Assembly: GCA_964444795.1 (NCBI GenBank)
Contig: CAYUIQ010000002.1
Coordinates: forward strand, 49,581-113,580
DNA: 64,000 nt
Source: JABMRP01 sp964444795
GTDB taxonomy: Bacteria > Planctomycetota > Planctomycetia > Pirellulales > Thermoguttaceae
Direction of reading: 5' to 3'
Every line of letters begins with the position of its first letter. Within the stretch, counting starts at the first letter, position 1. The notes beneath the pieces were generated by a model. It was not told the origin of the DNA and made no database searches. It saw only the letters and a list, made by a program, of their open reading frames with translations. The position numbers and the translations under genes are program-made. This document shows positions 43,088 through 51,572 of the stretch, in pieces.

Positions 43088-44037
43088 CGTACCATGCTCC
43101 CATCCAACGTGGTGTCGGCCTGTCCATCAAGGAACTGTAACGCTTTGCTCGCCGAAAGGGCCGCCCGATACGGGCGATGAGACGTCAGTGCGTGAAACAC
43201 GTCGGCCACGGCGCAAATTTTGGCCCAGACGTGGATTTCCCCCCCGATCAGTCGCACCGGATATCCGCTGCCGTCGATCCGCTCGTGATGTTGATAGACC
43301 ATCATCTGCGAGTCGAAAGAAATGTCGTGCCGCAAGGCAATATCGCGAAAGCCGATCGTCGGGTGGCGATGGATCTCCTCTTGCTGCTGGGCGTTGAGTG
43401 GCCCGGAATGCGCGAGTATGGACAGTTGGATCGCGCGCTTGCCGATGTCGTGCAAAACGGCCCCCATGGCGATCGCCTGCAATTGGGAGATGTCGCCGAT
43501 ACCCAAGGCTTTGGCCAGGATTAGCGAATACGTGGCAACGTTGACGCTGTGCGTGTAGGTGCCGGCGTCGTGTTCCATCAGCGTGAAGAGATCTCCCAAC
43601 ACGATCTCGTTGCCGCAGACGGCGTCGGCCAGCGCGCCGCCGAATTCCTTGGTGAACTCGATCATCGGGTCCAGCGTGTCGGCGCGAAACGCCTCGTCGA
43701 AGGCCACGCGATAGATCTCCCGGAGGATCTTATAGCGCTCGGCCGGCGTGAGTTCGTCGTCGCGCGCCAGGCCGTTGAGAACGTAGTTTCGATAGGCGGT
43801 GTGCTCGTTGCCGCGGATGTAGAGCGTCGTGATCCCGCGTGCGGCCAGCTTTTCGAGATCGGCTTTCCGCAGCGGATATTCCGCGCTGCGGTAGAGTTGA
43901 GGAGCCTCGTTCTCGTTTCGCCGGATGTAGAGCGCAAAACCCAACTGTGATGCCCGCAAACCGATCACCGGTACGGATACCAACCCGCCCGACGATGTCG
44001 TGGACGAAGCACTTGGACTGTCGGTGACCATAGCCAT
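43048..44037 (-). CDS. HD-GYP domain cyclic-di-GMP phosphodiesterase
   Basis: A 329-residue cytoplasmic protein, expected to hydrolyse c-di-GMP. An N-terminal region (about 20-130) of the kind found in several HD-GYP proteins precedes the catalytic domain (about 145-329), with HD at 196-197 in LHDIGK, further metal ligands in EIHRHPTIG and YQHHERIDGSGYP (GYP at 258-260). All key residues are present. It lies directly upstream of, and overlaps, the PilZ gene, giving a degrader-receptor pair. No GGDEF synthase is nearby. Confidence 0.93.
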   Translation of the reverse strand: MAMVTDSPSASSTTSSGGLVSVPVIGLRASQLGFALYIRRNENEAPQLYRSAEYPLRKADLEKLAARGITTLYIRGNEHTAYRNYVLNGLARDDELTPAERYKILREIYRVAFDEAFRADTLDPMIEFTKEFGGALADAVCGNEIVLGDLFTLMEHDAGTYTHSVNVATYSLILAKALGIGDISQLQAIAMGAVLHDIGKRAIQLSILAHSGPLNAQQQEEIHRHPTIGFRDIALRHDISFDSQMMVYQHHERIDGSGYPVRLIGGEIHVWAKICAVADVFHALTSHRPYRAALSASKALQFLDGQADTTLDGSMVRCWIAIMNDSLDP

Positions 44038-44299
44038 TGCCCCTCAATACTCGGCGCCCGTTCCGCGTTCCACCGAAGTTGTTCGCGTCCAGGCACCGCT
44101 CATGCCATCCGTCGCGCCAATTCGGGCGCTGCCCCTCCCTTAATGATACCCCACGGGTGAGCCGCAACCTGCACCACAGAAAGCGTACTACATTCTACGC
44201 CAAGTGCGGGGTCTTATCGCAACTGGGGCGGGGTAGCCGTTCAAGGCCCGGCCACACCGGGCAACCTTCCCAATCGGCACAACCCCGAGTCGAGGCGGA

Positions 44300-45697
44300 T
44301 CAAACCTCGATCCGCTGCCAACCCCCGTGCCAGAACCGGTAGACGATCAGCACGGCCCGGAGGCAGAGATCGGCGACCATGGCGTACCAGGCCCCGGCCA
44401 CGCCCAGCCCGCAGCCGGTGACGGTCACGCCAATCAGCGGGATCTCGAACGACTCCAGGGCCAGCCAATAGGCCCAGGGAATGCGAACGCCGAGGAAACC
44501 GATCAGCGAGAAGACCAACGGCCATCGCGTATCGCCCGCCCCGCGCAACGCGCCGCTGAGGATCATTGTCAGCGCCAGCGCCGGGATGCCCAGCGACACG
44601 ATCCGCAATAGGGGGGCCGCCTGCCGGGCGACGTCCAGATTGTCGGCCTTGACCAGGATCCTCGCCAGCGGATAAGCCTGCGTGTAGATAATCGCCGCCG
44701 AGGCAAGCATCAAACCGCCGCCCACCAGCAAGGCCATCAACACGCTGCGGCTGGCCTTGTGATAGTCCAACGCTCCCAAATACTGGCCGGCCAGCGTGGC
44801 CGCGGCCATCTGGAAGGCCACCCCCGGCAAGAACGCCAGCGATTCGATCGTGATCGCCACGCCGTGGGCGGCCGTGGCCAACTCGCCCAGTTGGTTGATC
44901 ACCGACAAGAACCACATCTGGCAGCCGATAATCGACAGCGTATCGGCGCCGCCGGGCAGACCGATCCAGAGGAGTCGCCGAATCAGATCGCCGTCGGGGC
45001 GAAGTCCTCGCCAGCGGATCCACAGACCCGACCGCCCCCGAAGCATCAGCCACGCGATGAGCAGCCCGCCGACCGCAAATCCCGAGGCCGTGCCGATCGC
45101 CACGCCCGTCCAGCCGAGTTGAGGCAGCGGGCCAAATCCCAGGACCAGCGACCAACTGACGACCACGTTGACGACGTTGACGATTCCCATCACCACCAGG
45201 CCCGAGACCATGTCGCCGGCGCCTCGAAGGCAGGCGATGCCGACGGCCATGATCATAATCAGCGGGATCACCGGCACGATCAGGTAGAGATACTTCGAGG
45301 CGAAGGGAGCTGCGTCGCCCGACAAGTTCAGTGCCGCGATGAGCTGATCGCTCCACAGCACCCCGGCGACCGTGGTGACGACCGCCAGAAGTCCGCCGAG
45401 GAAAAACGCTTGATGCACGACCCGACGGGCCATGTCGCCCTGGCCGGCACCGACAAACCGGGCGACCATCGCCGTGGCTCCCACTGCCAGAATGGAGAAC
45501 ACGCCGTGCATGAGCCAGACCACATAGGCCGACACCGTGATGGCCGCGATGTGGGAATGGCCGAGATAGTGTCCCGTAAGCAGGCGGTCGGAGAACCAGA
45601 CCATGATCCCCAGCACTTGCTCGGCGAGCACGGGCATGGCCAACCGCAACATCGGCCGAAGCGTCCCGGGTGTATCAAGCAAAGGTGTGGTAGACAC
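44300..45697 (-). CDS. MATE-family multidrug/cation exporter
   Basis: A 465-residue inner-membrane antiporter with twelve predicted helices in two homologous halves, exporting cationic compounds against Na+ or H+. Typical segments are LRLAMPVLAEQVLGIMVWFS, the ILAVGATAMVARFVGAGQGD loop, and the second-half counterpart LAFLPGVAFQMAAATLAGQY. It reads as NorM-like. A fragment of a paralogous 3' end lies about 1.7 kb away at 42566-42646. Not obviously operonic with the HD-GYP gene (262-base gap). Confidence 0.9.
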   Translation of the reverse strand: MSTTPLLDTPGTLRPMLRLAMPVLAEQVLGIMVWFSDRLLTGHYLGHSHIAAITVSAYVVWLMHGVFSILAVGATAMVARFVGAGQGDMARRVVHQAFFLGGLLAVVTTVAGVLWSDQLIAALNLSGDAAPFASKYLYLIVPVIPLIMIMAVGIACLRGAGDMVSGLVVMGIVNVVNVVVSWSLVLGFGPLPQLGWTGVAIGTASGFAVGGLLIAWLMLRGRSGLWIRWRGLRPDGDLIRRLLWIGLPGGADTLSIIGCQMWFLSVINQLGELATAAHGVAITIESLAFLPGVAFQMAAATLAGQYLGALDYHKASRSVLMALLVGGGLMLASAAIIYTQAYPLARILVKADNLDVARQAAPLLRIVSLGIPALALTMILSGALRGAGDTRWPLVFSLIGFLGVRIPWAYWLALESFEIPLIGVTVTGCGLGVAGAWYAMVADLCLRAVLIVYRFWHGGWQRIEV

Positions 45698-45986
45698 GGA
45701 TGATCAAGGGCCAGAGGGGCAAAACGGCGGGCGGGCAAGCGGAACACGAGAATCTCGTCATTGTATTCCAGACGGGTCCGTTTCGCACCTCACCGCACGG
45801 CAAATAGGCCAAGGTTTGTTCCCCAGCGCACAAGAAACGGTTTCTTGGCGAGCTGAACTACCCGTGAAGCATCCGTCTTGTTTCCACTTGGGGGGTGGAT
45901 TTCTGCTGTTTCCACTGGGGGGAGCCGCGAAGCAGGGGCCAAGAAGTGTTTAATTATGCCGCACATGTTCAGAAACGATACAGCAT

Positions 45987-46037
45987 AAAAAAACAGGCGA
46001 GCTAAGAACCGTTCGGGCGATCGGTCCTCAGCTCGCC
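45987..46037 (-). terminator. Intrinsic terminator of the putative small RNA
   Basis: On the minus strand, arm 46037-46022 pairs with arm 46011-45996 (13 of 16 bases plus wobbles; GGCGAGCT...AGCTCGCC), followed within two bases by seven T (45993-45987). One of the best terminators in the window. Confidence 0.88.
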
Positions 46038-46278
46038 ATGTCAGACTCGAAAGCTAAAGCTTTCGACCCGTTGGGGGTGCCTACTTCGTCTGTTCCTCGA
46101 AGTACCTCAACCCTGTGGGCCTCTCCCTATCGCTCTCGAACGCCTCGCAGATGCCTCTTCCTCGGCCGGCCCCTGACAGTTGCTCTTCTCTCTTCCGGCC
46201 CCGAAGACGTCGCCGGTTGTCCTCTTCTCAAGGACTTGCCGAGGATTGCCTCTTCCCGTTTCCCCGGCGACGCTGCCC
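45987..46278 (-). ncRNA. Putative sigma54-dependent structured small RNA (about 290 nt)
   Basis: From the predicted start near 46278 to the T tract at 45987, the minus strand has no plausible open reading frame but many strong stems. They are CCGGCGACGC with ACGTCGCCGG (46264-46273 with 46207-46216); GGCCGG with CCGGCC (46195-46200 with 46164-46169); TACTTCG with CGAAGTA (46104-46098 with 46088-46082), whose loop contains AGGA; TCGAAAGC with GCTTTCGA (46066-46047, loop of 4); and the terminator stem. Eight GGA motifs occur, several in unpaired positions, which recalls CsrA/RsmA-binding RNAs. No known RNA family was recognised. Alternative: an attenuated leader or a metG 3' region, but a promoter of its own argues against that. 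Confidence 0.55.
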
Positions 46279-46287
46279 TAAGTAAGG

Positions 46288-46304
46288 TGCAAACGGTATG
46301 CCAG
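46288..46304 (-). promoter_or_regulatory. Sigma54 (-24/-12) promoter
   Basis: Minus-strand CTGGCATACCGTTTGCA matches the YTGGCAYR-N4-TTGCW consensus with correct spacing between the GG and GC elements. Transcription would start near 46278. Confidence 0.65.
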
Positions 46305-46342
46305 AGTCGGTGGAAATGGGAAGTTTCTAGCGAGGTCGATCC

Positions 46343-46418
46343 GTAGCTGAATTTGCAGGAATTCAACCAGTGTGGGGGTAATGGCCTTCTCGATCCGAAT
46401 TCTTACGAATTCAGCTAC
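46343..46418. promoter_or_regulatory. Tandem palindromic sites, possible sigma54-activator binding
   Basis: TGAATT-N6-AATTCA at 46348-46365 and CGAATT-N6-AATTCA at 46396-46413, centres 48 bases apart, at about -79 and -127 from the predicted start. Together they also form a 22-base imperfect inverted repeat (46343-46364 with 46397-46418) just after the metG stop, so a metG hairpin is an alternative reading. Confidence 0.5.
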
Positions 46419-46424
46419 GCCAGA

Positions 46425-48476
46425 TCAATGCACCCGCTGGCCCGGCAGGGCGCCTTCGTCGGGTGAGAGGAGAAAAATCTCCTTGCCGCCGGGGCCCGAG
46501 GCGACGACCATCCCCTCGCTGGTGCCGAATTTCATCTTCCGCGGGGCCAGATTGGCGGCGCAGACGACCAGCCGGCCCAGCAGATCTTCCGGCGTGTAGG
46601 CGCTCTTAATGCCGGCAAACACGGTCCGGCGATGCTCGCCACCGAGGCTCAGCGTGAGCTTGACCAGCTTGCGAGCGTCGGGCACAGCTTCCGCTTCGAC
46701 CACGCGGGCGACGCGGAGATCGACCTTGATGAACTCGTCGAAGGTAATCTCTTCGGCCAGCGGCTCGGCCTTCAGCGGCTCGTCGCTGTCGTCGAACTTT
46801 GCCGCATTGCCAGGAGCCGCGTCGGCGGCGGCCGCTTCCTTGCTCGCTTCGATCATCGCGTCGACCTGTTTGCGATCGACCCGTTTCGTCATGTGCTGGA
46901 ACTTGGCCACGGCGCTGCCCACCAGCGGCGTTTGGGATTGTTCCCATCGCTGGATCGGATCCCCCAGCAACTCGCCCGTCTGGCGGGCCATTTGCGGCAG
47001 CACGGGCGCCAGATAGACGGCGATCTGTCGAAAGAGATTCAATCCGACCGTGCAGACGTCGCGCAACCGGTCGGCCTTTTCGGGATCCTTACGGAGTACC
47101 CACGGCTGCATCCGTTCGACGTATTCGTTGGCCCGATCGGTGGCCGCCATCGCCAATCGCATGGCCCGGTTGTAGTCACATGCTTCGTAGGCTTCGGCGA
47201 TTGCCTGGCCGTCTCCGGCCGCCTTGGCAAACAGGCCTTCATCCTCGGGATACTCGGCCGAGAGCGTATCGCCCTGGACAAACTTGGCCGTGCGGCTGGC
47301 CAAATTGACCACCTTGCCCACGATGTCGGTGTTGACCTTCGTGACAAACTCGTCGAGGTTCATGTCGATGTCGTCGACCCGGGGCCCGAGCTTTGCCGCG
47401 TAGTAGTAGCGCAGGTAGGCCGGATTGAGGTACTCCAGATAGGTCGAGGCCATGACGAAGGTGCCACGGCGCTTGGCCATCTTCAGGCCGTCGACGGTCA
47501 GAAATCCGTGGATATGGATCTTTTCCGGAAGATTGAAACCGGCCGTCTTGAGCATGGCCGGCCAGAAGAGCGTGTGGAAGTAAGTGATGTCCTTGCCGAT
47601 GAAGTGGTGGATTTCGGTCTTTTCATCGCGCCACCAGTCGTCGAAGTTTTCGCCGTGGCGCTGGCACCACTGCACGGTCGAGGCCATGTAGCCGATCGGG
47701 GCGTCGAACCAGACGTACCAGCAGTTGTTCGGCGAATCGGGGATCTCGAACCCGAAGTAAGGTTTCGGTCGGGAGATATCCCAGTCGCGTAGCGGCTCGT
47801 GCAGGAAGTGCCCCTTGAGATAGTTGGCAATCTCTTTCTGCAGGTGTTCGCCGCCTTGGGTCCACTCGTTGAGAAACTCGTGCAACCGTTCGATGTTCAC
47901 AAACAGGTGGTCGGCCTTGCGGATCTCCGGCGCGGTGCCGGTGAGCGTGCTGACCGGTTCGATCAGGTCGGTCGGGCTGTAATGCGTGCCGCAGACCTCG
48001 CAGCTATCGCCATACTGCTCCGTCGCCCCACAGTCGTCCTTGGGACAGGTTCCCTTGACAAACCGATCGGCCAGGAACGTCTCGGCCTCGACGTCGTAAA
48101 GTTGCGTGACTTCCTCTTCGCTGACCAGATTCGCCTCGCGCAGCGACGTCCAGATCTCCGCGCAGAGCTTACGATTCTCCGGGCTGTTGGTGCTGCCGTA
48201 GTTGTCGAACTCGATATCGAACCCGGCGAAATCCTTGATATGGGACTCTTGCATCCGGGCGATGAGATCTTCCTCGGTCGTGCCTTCGCGGCGTGCCCGC
48301 ATCATGATCGCCGTGCCGTGCGTGTCGTCGGCACACATGTAAATGCAGCGCTCCCCACGGAGTTTCTGGAAGCGGACCCAGATGTCCGTCTGAAGGTACT
48401 CGACCAGATGGCCGATGTGGATGTGCCCGTTGGCATACGGCAGGGCACTGGTGACGAGTATTCTTCGCGGGGTCAT
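46425..48476 (-). CDS. metG: Methionyl-tRNA synthetase
   Basis: Charges tRNA-Met with methionine. The 683-residue protein has the HIGH-type motif NGHIHIGHL at the N-terminus, a zinc knuckle (CPKDDC, then SCEVCG), the KMSKS-equivalent loop GLKMAKRRGTF, an anticodon-binding helical domain, and a C-terminal tRNA-binding (Trbp111-like) domain (VDLRVARVVEAEAVPDARKL, VVCAANLAPRKMKFGTSEGM). The signature lysines in KMAKR are retained but both Ser are replaced. The start at 48476 (GGAG upstream) is normal for the family. It is monocistronic on the minus strand. Confidence 0.97.
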   Translation of the reverse strand: MTPRRILVTSALPYANGHIHIGHLVEYLQTDIWVRFQKLRGERCIYMCADDTHGTAIMMRARREGTTEEDLIARMQESHIKDFAGFDIEFDNYGSTNSPENRKLCAEIWTSLREANLVSEEEVTQLYDVEAETFLADRFVKGTCPKDDCGATEQYGDSCEVCGTHYSPTDLIEPVSTLTGTAPEIRKADHLFVNIERLHEFLNEWTQGGEHLQKEIANYLKGHFLHEPLRDWDISRPKPYFGFEIPDSPNNCWYVWFDAPIGYMASTVQWCQRHGENFDDWWRDEKTEIHHFIGKDITYFHTLFWPAMLKTAGFNLPEKIHIHGFLTVDGLKMAKRRGTFVMASTYLEYLNPAYLRYYYAAKLGPRVDDIDMNLDEFVTKVNTDIVGKVVNLASRTAKFVQGDTLSAEYPEDEGLFAKAAGDGQAIAEAYEACDYNRAMRLAMAATDRANEYVERMQPWVLRKDPEKADRLRDVCTVGLNLFRQIAVYLAPVLPQMARQTGELLGDPIQRWEQSQTPLVGSAVAKFQHMTKRVDRKQVDAMIEASKEAAAADAAPGNAAKFDDSDEPLKAEPLAEEITFDEFIKVDLRVARVVEAEAVPDARKLVKLTLSLGGEHRRTVFAGIKSAYTPEDLLGRLVVCAANLAPRKMKFGTSEGMVVASGPGGKEIFLLSPDEGALPGQRVH

Positions 48477-48840
48477 GTCTTCTCCGTCGAAAAAGCAGGC
48501 GGTTTCCGGGTACGCGCGGGCGCAACTTGGAACGGGCTCCATTTAGCCGGGTTTATCTATCTTCTCGGAAATACGTGAGTGGCAAGCGGTTATATGGCTA
48601 GAATCCCGCATTGTACCGGAGCCGTCTCCGATGCGGAATCCTGAATGCGGGTCTCCCGGCAGTATGAAACGGTAGACACGGTCTGTTATCATGGTGTTCG
48701 GACATAGATGGGCATGAAATGCGGTAAGCGGGGGAAGCAATAGAGGGGCAAGGGGGCTCACGCGGAGGCGCGGAGCTCGCGGAGGAGGGGGGCAGCCTCA
48801 TCTTCGTTGCGAGAATCACGACTCTTTCATTCCGTGGAGA
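48477..48840. other. Divergent gap between metG and the HzsA-like gene
   Basis: 364 bases with no gene. A small hairpin (CGGAG-CCGT-CTCCG, about 48614-48627) and a minus-strand TACAAT are present, too weak to call a promoter. Confidence 0.4.
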
Positions 48841-51546
48841 ATGTTTGGCATGCGACGGACTCTATTCGCGATTCTGTCGGCCGCCGCGTTTCTTCCGGCT
48901 GCCCGGGCGGAACATACGCCCATCTTGGCACGTAATCTATCCGATCGGTCGCGGAACATTGCCCCGGTATACGAGCAGTTCGGCGGGCTGACGCTTTGCG
49001 TGGGCACCGGCGGGTTCATGCAGTGGACGGCTCAGACCGAGGCCGGGCCGCATTACGTCCACTTCCTCTACTGCTCCGGCGAGCGGCGGCCCTGCCGGAT
49101 GACCGTCAACGGGCAGGCTCACGGCGCGGAAGTGCTGGGCGAGACGACCGGCGGGTTTATGCCCGGGCAACTGACCTGGAAAACCTACGGCCCGTTCGAT
49201 CTTGCCAAGGGCAACAACACGGTCCGCATCGCCACGTCGGGTATGATGCCGCACTTCAAGGGCCTGGTCTTCTCCTCCGAGGCGAAGGTGCCGGCTCGAA
49301 CGGTCTTTCCGCTCAGCGAAGCCGAGAAAGAGGCCCTGCGGCCGAAGTTCCATCTCGATGGCCTGCGAGCCGCCGTGGTCTACCTGAAAGCAACCCACAG
49401 GACCAACTATCCACGGGGCGCCGAGTTCTTGACCCGGCTGGATGCCCTCGAACGGGAAGTGGGAAGTCCGACGGCATCCGACGCGCCGGACGCCGACGTC
49501 GCGGATCTGACCGAGCGAGTCGAGGCCCTGCGTCGCGAGGCGCTATGGATCGCCAATCCGCTGATCTCCTTCGACAAACTGCTGTTTGTGAAGCGCTACA
49601 CCTATCAGGCCAACCACTATTACACCGACTTCATCAACGGCTGCGCGCACTTCGGCGGCAATTTGTGCGTGCTGTCGCTGGCCGACGGCGACGTGACCGA
49701 GTTGGTCCCCGAGTTGGCCGGCGGGATCTTTGGCCGTTTCGATTTGTCGTTCGACGGCCGCCGCGTGGTCTTCGGTCATAAGGCCAAGATCGGCGAGGGG
49801 TTTCGCATCTGGGAGGTGGGCGTCGATGGCAAGGGCCTGCGGCAGATCACCTTTCCGCCGGCCGACGAAGCGGCCCGAATCGCCAAATACAAGATCAACG
49901 AGATGTACCAGCATCACACCGACGACATGCACCCCTGTTATTTGCCCGACGGCGAGATCTGCTTCATTTCGACGCGATGCGAACGGGGGATCCTCTGCGA
50001 CGCGCCCGATCTGTTCACCACCACGGCGCTGTACCGGATGGACGCCGACGGCGGGAACATGCGGCTGCTTTCGCAGACCCCCGTCAGCGAGGCGTCGCCC
50101 AGCGTGATGAACGACGGGCGGATCCTTTACACCCGCTGGGAATACGTCGACAAGGCCGACGTGGTGATCAAGTGCCTCTGGGCGATGCGTCCCGACGGGA
50201 GCGGCTCGGTCGAGATTTTCGGCAACGACATCACCTTTCCCGACACCATGCTCCACGGCCGGGCCATTCCCGGGTTCAACGATCAGTTCGTGGTGATCGG
50301 CGCCCCGCACATGCCACTGGGCGTGGGCACGGTGATCCGGCTGGACATCAGCCGCCCGATTCGCACCCGGGAGCCGATGACCTACATCACGCCGGACATC
50401 GACATCCTGCAGGAGCACGGCTACAACCACCTTCGCGGCGGACGTTGGGTGCGCGACTACAACGGCCCGCTCTACATCGATGCCCAGCCGCTTACCGACA
50501 AGTTCTTCCTGGTCGGCTGCAATCCGGACAAACCGTACAACGACGTCAAGGCATGGGGGCTGTACCTGTTGGACGAATTCGGCAACCGCGTGGAGATTCA
50601 CCAGGACGAGGAGATTTCCTGCTGGCAGCCGATTCCGCTACGATCGCGGCCGCGGCCGCCGCTGGTGCCGTCGGTTCACAACGAGGAAGCACCGGCCACA
50701 CTGGCCATGAGCGACGTGTACGAGGGACTCGGCGACGTGCCGCGCGGCACGATCAAGTACCTTCGCGTGTTGGAAACTCTACCCCGACCGTGGAAGGCGC
50801 GGCGTTTCTGGGGTGGTGATGCGGCCTATCAGCAACATGCCGTGGTGAGCATGAACGCCAGCCTGCACGCCAAGCGGCTGCTGGGGATCGTACCGGTCGA
50901 GCCCGACGGATCGGCCTACTTCGAGGTCCCGCCGCATAAGAACGTCTTTCTGCAGGCGCTGGACGAAGACTACATGGAAGTGCAGCGGATGCGCACGTTC
51001 ATCAATCTGCTGCCCGGCGAATCGCGGGCGTGTATCGGTTGCCACGAACTGCGGCAATGGGCCCCGGCCAACCGCACGGCCTCGGCCTTCCGCGCGCCGG
51101 TGCGAAAGCTCCAACCCCAGCCGGGCGATGCCACCCCGGACCGGGCGCTACACTACGCGACCGACGTGCAACCAATCCTCGACCGGCATTGCGTCGATTG
51201 TCACAATCCGGAGAAACCCGAGGGCGATCTCGATCTGACCGGCGAGTTGACCACGCTGTTCAACCGCTCGTACGAGAACCTGCTGAAGAAGAATCTGGTG
51301 CAGGTCTTCCACGAGAACCAGCCGAAGACGGGCGAGGCCGCGCCCATTCCGCCGTACACGCTCGGGTCGCACGCCAGTCCGGTGATCAAGTTGCTCCGCG
51401 AGGGTCACGAGAAGGTGGAGATTTCGCGCGAGGAGTTTATCCGGCTGGTCACCTGGATCGACTCCAACTCGGCCTACTACGGCACGTACTTCGGCCGCCG
51501 CAACATCCAATACCGCGACCATCCCGATTTCCGGCCGGTGCCGTAG
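48841..51546 (+). CDS. HzsA-like secreted protein with two c-type haem motifs
   Basis: A 901-residue exported protein related to the hydrazine-synthase-alpha-like family found widely in planctomycetes. A signal peptide (MRRTLFAILSAAAFLPAARA) precedes a carbohydrate-binding-like beta module (about 40-150), a helical linker, then a beta-propeller (about 240-680) with TolB-like strands (FDLSFDGRRVVFGHKAKI, HPCYLPDGEICFIST, PSVMNDGRILYTRWEY). Two haem sites follow: CIGCH at about 731 and CVDCH at about 784, the second in a planctomycete cytochrome-like context (HCVDCHNPEKPEGDLDLTGE). It is not itself evidence of anammox; family members occur in heterotrophs with unknown function. Start at 48841 or 48850. 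Confidence 0.82.
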   Translation: MFGMRRTLFAILSAAAFLPAARAEHTPILARNLSDRSRNIAPVYEQFGGLTLCVGTGGFMQWTAQTEAGPHYVHFLYCSGERRPCRMTVNGQAHGAEVLGETTGGFMPGQLTWKTYGPFDLAKGNNTVRIATSGMMPHFKGLVFSSEAKVPARTVFPLSEAEKEALRPKFHLDGLRAAVVYLKATHRTNYPRGAEFLTRLDALEREVGSPTASDAPDADVADLTERVEALRREALWIANPLISFDKLLFVKRYTYQANHYYTDFINGCAHFGGNLCVLSLADGDVTELVPELAGGIFGRFDLSFDGRRVVFGHKAKIGEGFRIWEVGVDGKGLRQITFPPADEAARIAKYKINEMYQHHTDDMHPCYLPDGEICFISTRCERGILCDAPDLFTTTALYRMDADGGNMRLLSQTPVSEASPSVMNDGRILYTRWEYVDKADVVIKCLWAMRPDGSGSVEIFGNDITFPDTMLHGRAIPGFNDQFVVIGAPHMPLGVGTVIRLDISRPIRTREPMTYITPDIDILQEHGYNHLRGGRWVRDYNGPLYIDAQPLTDKFFLVGCNPDKPYNDVKAWGLYLLDEFGNRVEIHQDEEISCWQPIPLRSRPRPPLVPSVHNEEAPATLAMSDVYEGLGDVPRGTIKYLRVLETLPRPWKARRFWGGDAAYQQHAVVSMNASLHAKRLLGIVPVEPDGSAYFEVPPHKNVFLQALDEDYMEVQRMRTFINLLPGESRACIGCHELRQWAPANRTASAFRAPVRKLQPQPGDATPDRALHYATDVQPILDRHCVDCHNPEKPEGDLDLTGELTTLFNRSYENLLKKNLVQVFHENQPKTGEAAPIPPYTLGSHASPVIKLLREGHEKVEISREEFIRLVTWIDSNSAYYGTYFGRRNIQYRDHPDFRPVP

Positions 51547-51572
51547 GTAACAGACCCTAGCGTCCGTCGCGA

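Larger units (their letters stand above)
45698..46424. other. Gene-free stretch holding a putative sigma54-dependent small RNA
   Basis: 727 bases between metG and the MATE gene, both on the minus strand. The right half carries two palindromic sites, a sigma54-type promoter and a structured RNA with its terminator, each listed separately. The left part (45698-45986) has only a short direct repeat (TGTTTCCACT with a G run at 45879 and 45907) and nothing else recognised. Confidence 0.7.

Noticed and set aside
45879..45922. Direct repeat TGTTTCCACT plus G run
   Set aside because: Only two short copies with no promoter context.
46127..46366. 79-codon minus-strand frame across the small RNA
   Set aside because: It begins upstream of the promoter, has Arg-rich shadow composition and no ribosome-binding site.
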